From CAVPRW01 sp046727435 [NCBI: bacterium] (GTDB lineage Bacteria > Tectomicrobia > Entotheonellia > J063), in the NCBI GenBank assembly GCA_046727435.1, contig JBKPCR010000428.1, positions 1 through 12,611 on the forward strand: a stretch of DNA of 12,611 bases, given 5' to 3'. The position numbers were made by a program, and so were the translations under genes. The notes under the pieces are model-generated. The model was not told the origin of the DNA and did no database searches. It saw only the letters and a program-made list of their open reading frames with translations. Numbering within the stretch: the stretch's first letter is position 1; each line of letters begins with the position of its first letter. Of the stretch, positions 7,319-12,611 are shown piece after piece.

Positions 7319-7657
7319 ATGGAATTGTGGTTGACGTTGGCGATCGGTATGCTCTTTGCGACAGGGACATACCTGGTGCTCCGCCGTAGCTTGCTGAAGG
7401 TGGTGATCGGCTTCTCATTGATTTCGCACGGCACCAATCTGTTATTGCTCACCACGGGCAAGCTTAAGCGCGGCGCCATGCCAATCCTGGTGGAAGGTTA
7501 CCAGGGACCGTATGTCGATCCCCTGCCACAGGCCTTGATCTTGACGGCGATCGTCATCAGTTTTGCGGTGACCGCCTTCATGCTGGCGCTCGTCTACCGA
7601 ACTTATCAGGCGCTGGGCACCGACGATTTGGATCACTTGCGGAGGCCGCCGGAATGA
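7319..7657 (+). CDS. mrpC: Na+/H+ antiporter subunit C (MrpC/MnhC, NuoK-like)
   Basis: A 112-aa subunit with three membrane segments, homologous to NuoK of complex I. Typical sequences are GFSLISHGTNLLLL (residues 29-42) and DPLPQALILTAIVISFAVTAFMLAL, the latter carrying the conserved D-P-L-P-Q-A-L-x-L-T-A-I-V. ATG 7319 follows the mrpB stop by two bases and has GAGG about seven bases upstream. An open frame from 7208 would extend it inside mrpB with non-membrane sequence, so that start is rejected. The gene ends in the 4-base overlap with mrpD. Confidence 0.95.
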   Translation: MELWLTLAIGMLFATGTYLVLRRSLLKVVIGFSLISHGTNLLLLTTGKLKRGAMPILVEGYQGPYVDPLPQALILTAIVISFAVTAFMLALVYRTYQALGTDDLDHLRRPPE

Positions 7658-9147
7658 CGCTCTTCGTGGCGCTGCCAATCCTCATCCCGTTAGGCACGGG
7701 CACGGTGTGTCTGTTGTGCTGGGGGCAAGTCCGCCGCCAACGTGTGATCAGCGTGGTGTCGGGCGTGGCCAATCTGGTGGCAACTGTAGCATTGCTGTTA
7801 CACGTGCGCACCGATGGGATCTTGGTGTCGATGATGGGGAATTGGCCACCACCCTTCGGGATCGCCTTGGTGGCGGACCTGCTTAGCACCATCATGGTGG
7901 TACTGTCGGCGACCATGGGGCTGACGGTACTACTGTATTCCTTTGGCGACATCGATCGGAGGCGGGAGCAAGGGGGCTACTACCCCCTCTTCCACCTGCT
8001 GCTGATGGGCATCAATGGCTCATTTTTGACCGGTGACCTGTTTAACCTCTTCGTGTTTTTCGAGGTCATGCTCATCGCGTCCTATGTGCTGTTGTCCCTC
8101 GGCGGCGAGGCAGGCCAGCTGCAGGAATCCTTCAAGTACCTGGTGCTTAATCTGTTGGCCTCGACGGTGTTCGTCGCCTCAGTGGGGATTTTGTATGGCG
8201 TCGCTGGTACCTTGAATATGGCCGACCTGGCCCTGAAGATGGCGCAGACGGAGCAGCCCGGACTGATGACGGCCCTGTCGATGCTCTTTCTCTTTGTCTT
8301 TGGGGCGAAGGCGGCGATTTTTCCGCTGTTCTTCTGGTTGCCCGATTCGTACCCAGAGCCACCAACGGCCGTGTCCGCCATCTTCGGTGGCTTGCTCACG
8401 AAAGTGGGGGTCTATGCGCTCATCCGCAGCTTCACACTGTTGTTTGTGCAGGACATCGCTTTCACCCATAGCTTCATTCTGGGGCTGGCAGCCTTGACGA
8501 TGATCATCGGAGTATTGGGCGCCATTGTGCAGAATCACTTCAAACGCATCTTGTCGTATCACATCATCAGTCAGATCGGCTACATGATTCTGGGCCTAGG
8601 CTTCTACACTCCTCTGGCGTTGGCGGGGTCGATTTTTTACATCATCCATCACATCACCGTCAAAACGGCTCTTTTCCTGGTCAGCGGTATCACCGAGCGT
8701 GCCACTGGCTCCCAGCAATTGCAGGAGATGGGGGGGCTGCTCAACACCTATCCCATGGTTGCCACCCTGTTTATGCTTGCCGCCTTGTCCCTGGCGGGTA
8801 TTCCTCCGCTTAGCGGCTTTTTCGCCAAGCTGGCGCTGCTGACGGCCGGAGTGCACGAGGCACAATACTTCTATGTGGGCGTGGCACTGCTCGGCAGCTT
8901 GCTGACGTTGGTATCGATGAGTAAAATTTATCTCTATGTGTTTTGGGGGGAGGATAAGCCGAAACGCACATGGGCAGTGCGGCACGCGGATCTCCTCCTC
9001 CCCACCGCCGCCCTCGTCTTGATCACCGTGGCGCTGGGACTCATCGGAGAACCCGTTTTTCAGCTGGCGCAGCAGGCGGCGACACAGCTCTTCTCCAGAG
9101 AGGCCTACATCGAGGCGGTCGTTGCCGCTGCGCAGGGGACCAAGTGA
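7654..9147 (+). CDS. mrpD: Na+/H+ antiporter subunit D (MrpD/MnhD)
   Basis: The second antiporter-like subunit, homologous to NuoM/NuoN, 497 aa with about 14 membrane segments. The conserved proton-path residues are Glu137 (FVFFEVMLIASYVLL), Lys219 (GAKAAIFPLFFWLPDSYPEPPTAV), Lys250 (GGLLTKVGVYAL) and His333/Lys337 (IHHITVKTALFL). These positions equal those I recall for the well-studied Bacillus MrpD (E137, K219). It overlaps mrpC by four bases (ATGA), with GGAG upstream, and mrpE by one base (TGATG). No defect is visible, so an active proton channel is expected. Confidence 0.96.
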   Translation: MTLFVALPILIPLGTGTVCLLCWGQVRRQRVISVVSGVANLVATVALLLHVRTDGILVSMMGNWPPPFGIALVADLLSTIMVVLSATMGLTVLLYSFGDIDRRREQGGYYPLFHLLLMGINGSFLTGDLFNLFVFFEVMLIASYVLLSLGGEAGQLQESFKYLVLNLLASTVFVASVGILYGVAGTLNMADLALKMAQTEQPGLMTALSMLFLFVFGAKAAIFPLFFWLPDSYPEPPTAVSAIFGGLLTKVGVYALIRSFTLLFVQDIAFTHSFILGLAALTMIIGVLGAIVQNHFKRILSYHIISQIGYMILGLGFYTPLALAGSIFYIIHHITVKTALFLVSGITERATGSQQLQEMGGLLNTYPMVATLFMLAALSLAGIPPLSGFFAKLALLTAGVHEAQYFYVGVALLGSLLTLVSMSKIYLYVFWGEDKPKRTWAVRHADLLLPTAALVLITVALGLIGEPVFQLAQQAATQLFSREAYIEAVVAAAQGTK

Positions 9148-9623
9148 TGGTCGGCTTACTTCTGCTCAACCTCATCTTAGCTCTGACATGGGCGGCCTTG
9201 CAGGGCGAGCTCAACGCCGCCAACCTGGTGATTGGTTTCCTTGTCAGCGCCGCGCTCATCTATCTCTTCCGTCGGATGTTTTTTAGGCCGCTCTATTTCA
9301 GGCAGACGGTGGTGGGCCTGACGTTGGCATTGGTGTTCATCAAAGAATTGCTCAAGTCGAATATCGCTGTCTTGCGCGTGGTGCTGAGCCCACGGCTGCG
9401 CGTGCGCTCTGGGGTGATCGCCGTGCCTACCGAACTGACCAACGATGTGGCGCTGACCATGCTGGCCAACATGATCACCCTGACGCCGGGGACACTGACG
9501 CTCGACATCTCACCAGATCGACGCTACCTTTATGTCCATACGCTCAATCTGGACAATCCCGAGGACGTCAAGCAGCAGATCCACCAGGCCTTTGAAGTGT
9601 ACCTGCGGGAGCTTAGCCGATGA
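9147..9623 (+). CDS. mrpE: Na+/H+ antiporter subunit E (MrpE/MnhE)
   Basis: A 158-aa subunit with two or three N-terminal membrane segments and a cytoplasmic C-terminal domain. The MnhE signature runs from PTELTNDVALTMLANMITLTPGTLTLD to YLYVHTLNL (about residues 93-135). ATG 9147 shares one base with the mrpD stop, consistent with stop-start coupling; starts farther upstream lie inside mrpD and are rejected. MrpE has no complex I homologue and stabilises the MrpE-MrpF-MrpG end of the complex. It overlaps mrpF by four bases. Confidence 0.95.
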   Translation: MVGLLLLNLILALTWAALQGELNAANLVIGFLVSAALIYLFRRMFFRPLYFRQTVVGLTLALVFIKELLKSNIAVLRVVLSPRLRVRSGVIAVPTELTNDVALTMLANMITLTPGTLTLDISPDRRYLYVHTLNLDNPEDVKQQIHQAFEVYLRELSR

Positions 9624-9901
9624 TCGACGTGGTCACCACCCTAGCGGTCTTGGTCTTGGCAGTGTGTATCATCATGGCGGCGTACCGGGTGATCGCTGGC
9701 CCCTCGCAGCCAGACCGGGTGATTGCGCTGGATGTCATCGCCGTCAACACCGTCGGCCTGATCCTCGTCCTCGACATTAAGTCGGGGAGTCACGCCTATG
9801 TCGATGCCGCCCTGGTCATCGCCCTGCTGTCATTTCTGGGCACGGTATCCCTGGCGAAGTACCTGGGGGGAGGGACGGTCATTGATCGAGGTGATCGTTA
9901 G
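9620..9901 (+). CDS. mrpF: Na+/H+ antiporter subunit F (MrpF/MnhF)
   Basis: A 93-aa subunit with three membrane segments. The family motif AYRVIAGPSQPDRVIALDVIAVNTVGL is at about residues 20-46; its Asp32 and Asp38 are the usual conserved acidic residues. It is followed by a YVDAALVIALLSFLGTVSLAKYL helix. It starts at ATG 9620 in an ATGA overlap with mrpE. Its last 20 bases overlap the beginning of mrpG in another frame. Confidence 0.95.
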   Translation: MIDVVTTLAVLVLAVCIIMAAYRVIAGPSQPDRVIALDVIAVNTVGLILVLDIKSGSHAYVDAALVIALLSFLGTVSLAKYLGGGTVIDRGDR

Positions 9902-10241
9902 TCTGTTGCTGCTGGTCGGCCTTGTCTTCACGTTCGCCGGCTCCCTTGGGCTGTTGCGGTTACCCGACATCTTCTGCCGGATGCATGCCACCGGCAAGAG
10001 CTCGACGGTCGGCGTCAGCGCCATCGTCCTAGCCTCCTTCATCTACTTTAGTGCTTCTGAAGCGGGCACTAGCATCAAAGAACTGCTGACGATTGTGTTC
10101 GTCTTCCTCGGTGGTCCAGTGGGGGCGCATATGATCGCCCGTGCCGCGTACCGCTCACAGGTGCCATTACATGAACGAACGATCGTCAATGAGTGGAAGA
10201 CCATCGAGGAGGACATCACCGAGCCGCACCGGGACGCTTAA
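9882..10241 (+). CDS. mrpG: Na+/H+ antiporter subunit G (MrpG/MnhG)
   Basis: A 119-aa subunit with three membrane segments. The MnhG signature is GSLGLLRLPDIFCRMHATGKSSTVGV (about residues 20-45), followed by a second and third hydrophobic helix, the latter IVFVFLGGPVGAHMIARAA. TTG 9882 is chosen as start because GGAGGG (9869-9874) lies seven bases upstream; GTG 9891 is the alternative. The gene overlaps mrpF by 20 bases and is the last of the Mrp set. There is no strong terminator behind it, and the next gene begins 54 bases later on the same strand. Confidence 0.94.
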   Translation: MIEVIVSLLLLVGLVFTFAGSLGLLRLPDIFCRMHATGKSSTVGVSAIVLASFIYFSASEAGTSIKELLTIVFVFLGGPVGAHMIARAAYRSQVPLHERTIVNEWKTIEEDITEPHRDA

Positions 10242-10295
10242 GCGCCGCTCGGAATCTTTATCCCGTAGGTTGGAGGGCCTATTAGACTGGACGCT

Positions 10296-11690
10296 ATGAA
10301 CGAGCGCAGCCGCAACGATCAGCTCGTCGTCCCACCGGAGCGGGACGAGATGTTCCCTGCTCTTGCCCCAGGCATCGACCCCGAGGATATCCCTCCGCTC
10401 TGGCTCCTCCAATCCAAGCTCCCCGTCCTCGAAGCCTTCATGACCCTATTTCGCGGGTCGATGACCGACAGTGTCGTCCGGCTGTTGATCCTGGGGGAAA
10501 TGGGACGACGCGGCCAGGCCCCGGAATGGACCTTTGCAGAGCTGCGGCAGACCTTTGCATATTTGACTCCATCCCCGCTCGAAAGTGCCTTACGCCGCCT
10601 GCGCGTGGGTGGCCTGCTGCGCTATGATGCCACTGAAAGCGCCTATGTCCTCACGCCCGCGGGCCTACGCGTCTACGGTGCGGTAGCGGCGCTGTTTCAA
10701 CTGACTGAAGAGGATGATCTTGGCTGGATCACCGGCGTCGTACGGGCCAGCTACGAGCTCGGCACGCTCACCCCTGAGGTGCTGTCGCATCTGTTGTATC
10801 GCTTGCGTCGTCTGGAGACCGAGCTCCAGCAAGCCGTGGAAGCCCTCTCTGAACCGCGGATCCTGCATGCCCGCGAGCGTTTGACCAGCATCTGGTCATG
10901 GATCGAACGTGGCAGCGCGATGATCGCGCAGATCGTCCAGGATTCGGCCCTGGACCGCGAGCTACATCGGGTGGCGCAGCAAATCGGCCGGGCCCAGAGT
11001 CGACTCTTGCGCATGACCACCGTCTTCCAGCGGGTCCTGAACGACATCGATCGCCAGCGCGTGCATTTGGGCGCGACTGGGCTCTCAACCTCCGACCTGG
11101 TGTTTTTTCTGCGGCAATGCACGCTGGATGATCTGGGGCGGTTGATCGCTCCCCACCTGGCGCATCCCGTGCGCCCGCTCTTCCTGTTAACCGATCTCAT
11201 CACCGACCAGGCGGAGTATGAATTATTACAGCGCAAGCGTCACGTCGTCGAGTGGTGTGACCTCCCAGAGGCCCAGGATTCGCCAGTCTCGCCGCCACAG
11301 CGCGCGGCGGAATTCCCCGAGTTGGGACGCCTGGTCACCCAGCTACAGGGGGAGACGCGCCCCACCGTCCCGCTGACCGAAGTCGTGCCCTGGGGGTCAT
11401 TCGAAGAATCCGCCTATCGTCTGAGTATGCTGTCCTTGCTTGGCGATAGCGAAGCGGCCGAAAGCGGTGGACTGGTTGCCAGGTTGGCGTCACTACCGTA
11501 TACATTAGCAATCGAAGCCGAGGAGGCGGTCGTCGAGCGCGCTGGCGTAGCTCGGATGAATGCCGGGCACTTGCATCAGCTGTCGCACGTGAAGCCTGAG
11601 CATTCTCCCGCTGCCCCTCTCCCGGAGGGAGAGGGAGTAACGGAGATCAGCTCGGGAATCATCCGCCAGGAGGCACGCTATGTCCCCTGA
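10296..11690 (+). CDS. Kleisin-like subunit of an SMC-type complex (JetA/MksF-like)
   Basis: A 464-aa soluble protein with no signal peptide. I identify it chiefly from context: it is first in a coupled trio ending in an SMC-like ATPase, the order of mksF-mksE-mksB and jetA-jetB-jetC, and its size is close to JetA. An N-terminal winged helix is plausible at about 48-133 (TDSVVRLLILGEM, FAELRQTFAYL, SPLESALRRLRVGGLLRY, YVLTPAGLRVYG). It is followed by a mostly helical middle at about 160-260, then a C-terminal domain (about 360-430). Residues 440-447 (APLPEGEG) are encoded by a palindromic repeat, and the last 25 or so residues look non-conserved. It starts at ATG 10296; GGAGGG at 10272-10277 is too far for an ideal ribosome site. 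It overlaps the next gene by 11 bases. In such complexes the kleisin bridges the ATPase heads. Distant homology, so the name is inferred. Confidence 0.62.
   Translation: MNERSRNDQLVVPPERDEMFPALAPGIDPEDIPPLWLLQSKLPVLEAFMTLFRGSMTDSVVRLLILGEMGRRGQAPEWTFAELRQTFAYLTPSPLESALRRLRVGGLLRYDATESAYVLTPAGLRVYGAVAALFQLTEEDDLGWITGVVRASYELGTLTPEVLSHLLYRLRRLETELQQAVEALSEPRILHARERLTSIWSWIERGSAMIAQIVQDSALDRELHRVAQQIGRAQSRLLRMTTVFQRVLNDIDRQRVHLGATGLSTSDLVFFLRQCTLDDLGRLIAPHLAHPVRPLFLLTDLITDQAEYELLQRKRHVVEWCDLPEAQDSPVSPPQRAAEFPELGRLVTQLQGETRPTVPLTEVVPWGSFEESAYRLSMLSLLGDSEAAESGGLVARLASLPYTLAIEAEEAVVERAGVARMNAGHLHQLSHVKPEHSPAAPLPEGEGVTEISSGIIRQEARYVP
11615..11635. repeat. GC-rich palindromic repeat, copy 2, inside a coding region
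   Basis: Perfect nine-base arms (CCCTCTCCC at 11615-11623 and GGGAGAGGG at 11627-11635) around a GGA loop. It has the same composition and arrangement as the inner part of the copy at 2217-2262. It is read in frame within the kleisin-like gene as PLPEGEG, near the 3' end and about 45 bases before the start of the next gene. Confidence 0.7.
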
Positions 11691-12363
11691 AACCGATGCG
11701 GTGCGTGTGCTGGTCTGTCGTCTGCTGGCGCATCAAACCCTCCCCCGCACCGATGAGTTGGTGCGCCGCCTGTTCGTGGATGCAGCCTACCGGGAGGGGG
11801 TAGAGAGTGCCTTACGGCAGGTTGGATTGGAATTGGCTGAGAATGTGTATGCCCCCTACATCGCCGTGCGGGTGACTCGTGAGCTGGAAACGCCGGTGTT
11901 TGAGGATGGCAAGGGCAGTTATTGGTCAAACAATGTCGGCCTGTCAGGAGGGGGCATGGCGCTGCTGACGATTCTCTGGAGCCTGCTGATTCTTCCCAAG
12001 CGTCAGCGACAGCAGGAAGGGCAGGGAGATCTAGGCGACCAAGATCGACAGCCCACAGTCCGTGCCGCCGATTTGGACATCGCAGTAGAACGCAAGACCC
12101 TTGAGGCCGATTTCGGCCATCTCTTCGGCAGTCAGATCCGCTTCCATGGCTACCTCAGTGAGCTCAAACGGCGCGGCTTCATCCAGGAGCGACGGGGCAA
12201 GATCACCGAAGGGCCCTTGCTGGATGTGCTGATTGACTATAGCACGTTGGCGCCACGCATCATCGAGGGGGCGCTGTCGCGGGTGTTGGCGGCGCGCTTC
12301 GATCAACCCTTGTCTCTCTCACCAACGGAGGCGGCTGAGGAGCCCGACGAGGAGACCTGCTGA
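11680..12363 (+). CDS. Small partner subunit of an SMC-type complex (JetB/MksE-like)
   Basis: A 227-aa soluble protein placed between the kleisin-like and ATPase genes, where KITE-type subunits (MksE, JetB; DUF4194-type) are found. Two winged-helix-like parts can be made out: one N-terminal (about 8-65, TDELVRRLF...VESALRQVGLELAEN) with a following GGGMALLTILWSLLILPKR helix at 90-108. The second is at about 137-187 (LEADFGHLFGS, FHGYLSELKRRGFIQERRGKITEGPLLDVLID). A charged Gln/Gly/Asp-rich linker (109-128) separates them, and the tail (216-227) is acidic. ATG 11680 has AGGAGG six bases or so upstream and overlaps the previous gene by 11 bases. Its stop directly abuts the ATPase start. In known complexes this subunit dimerises and binds the kleisin. 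The family is inferred from layout and fold pattern, with no single diagnostic motif. Confidence 0.6.
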   Translation: MSPETDAVRVLVCRLLAHQTLPRTDELVRRLFVDAAYREGVESALRQVGLELAENVYAPYIAVRVTRELETPVFEDGKGSYWSNNVGLSGGGMALLTILWSLLILPKRQRQQEGQGDLGDQDRQPTVRAADLDIAVERKTLEADFGHLFGSQIRFHGYLSELKRRGFIQERRGKITEGPLLDVLIDYSTLAPRIIEGALSRVLAARFDQPLSLSPTEAAEEPDEETC

Positions 12364-12611
12364 ATGTTCCGCTTCATGGCCCTGGAGCTCGTGCACTGGG
12401 ATTACTGGGAGCGGGTAATGCTGCCCCTCGACGAGTCGATTATCACCATCGTCGGTCCTAATGGCTCGGGCAAAACCACCTTGCTCGACGCCATGCGCAC
12501 GGTCCTCGCCCTCAACACCTCGCGCAAACGTTCCTACCCGACCTACGTCCAGCATTCGAACCGCCCTTATGCCTGGCTACGGGCGGTGGTGACGAATCAA
12601 CGCGATCATCG
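12364..12611 (+). CDS. SMC/Rad50-like ATPase, N-terminal fragment (JetC/MksB-like), cut by the right edge
   Basis: The 82 visible residues are the start of an ABC-type SMC head. A first beta strand (MALELVHWDYWERVMLPLD) leads to Walker A GPNGSGKTT at residues 31-39, then LLDAMRTVLAL. Next comes a segment with Lys/Arg, Tyr and a WLRAVVTN strand (70-77), equivalent to the region after the Walker A helix in SMC and MksB/JetC heads. The pattern 'alpha/beta strand, GPNGSGKTTLLDA' is typical for SMC, RecN, Rad50 and JetC. Context with the two preceding small genes favours MksB/JetC. ATG 12364 immediately follows the preceding stop, with GGAG (12351-12354) nine bases upstream. Coiled coil, hinge, signature motif and Walker B all lie beyond the window, so length and subtype are unknown. 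Confidence 0.8.
   Translation, partial: MFRFMALELVHWDYWERVMLPLDESIITIVGPNGSGKTTLLDAMRTVLALNTSRKRSYPTYVQHSNRPYAWLRAVVTNQRDH

Noticed and set aside
4585-10241. Membrane-bound hydrogenase or complex I (Mbh/Nuo) operon
   Set aside because: The NuoL/M/K-like subunits are accompanied by all Mrp-specific subunits (MrpB, E, F, G) in canonical order. No hydrogenase, ferredoxin or NuoBCDI-like subunits are present.

Overview
The window looks like ordinary chromosome from a moderately GC-rich, Gram-negative (two-membrane) bacterium. A type IV pilus PilM gene, an RlpA-type lipoprotein and SpoVG occur together, and this mix is compatible with Nitrospirota or a neighbouring phylum. The taxonomic guess is inference from gene content only, with low to moderate confidence. 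I see no transposases, phage genes, CRISPR array, rRNA or tRNA.

Left part (1-4524), housekeeping genes on both strands. pilM runs off the left edge on the minus strand, behind a 350-base AT-rich leader with a good candidate promoter. A site-2-protease-like M50 membrane metalloprotease (minus) is divergent from an rlpA-like lipoprotein gene (plus). rlpA converges, with a 7-base gap, on a minus-strand spoVG-trmJ pair. spoVG is divergent from a queC-like gene, and the two appear to have back-to-back sigma70-type promoters. The predicted spoVG transcript would be leaderless or nearly so.

Middle part (4585-10241), a complete seven-gene mrpABCDEFG operon for a multisubunit Na+(K+)/H+ antiporter. 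Every junction from A to G is overlapping or only 2 bases apart, so the subunits should be co-transcribed and translationally coupled. The key proton-path Glu and Lys residues of MrpA and MrpD are present.

Right part (10296-12611), the most interesting region. Three coupled genes encode a 464-aa winged-helix/helical protein, a 227-aa small partner, and the start of an SMC/Rad50-like ATPase with a Walker A motif near residue 31. Size, order and coupling match the kleisin-KITE-SMC layout of MksF-MksE-MksB condensins and of JetA-JetB-JetC of the Wadjet plasmid-defence system. The sequences look divergent, and the window ends 248 bases into the ATPase gene. Whether a JetD nuclease follows, which would decide between plasmid defence and chromosome organisation, cannot be seen.

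Two copies of a GC-rich palindromic repeat family are present. One lies between the promoter and the start codon of rlpA. The other is read through in frame as part of the C-terminal tail of the kleisin-like protein.
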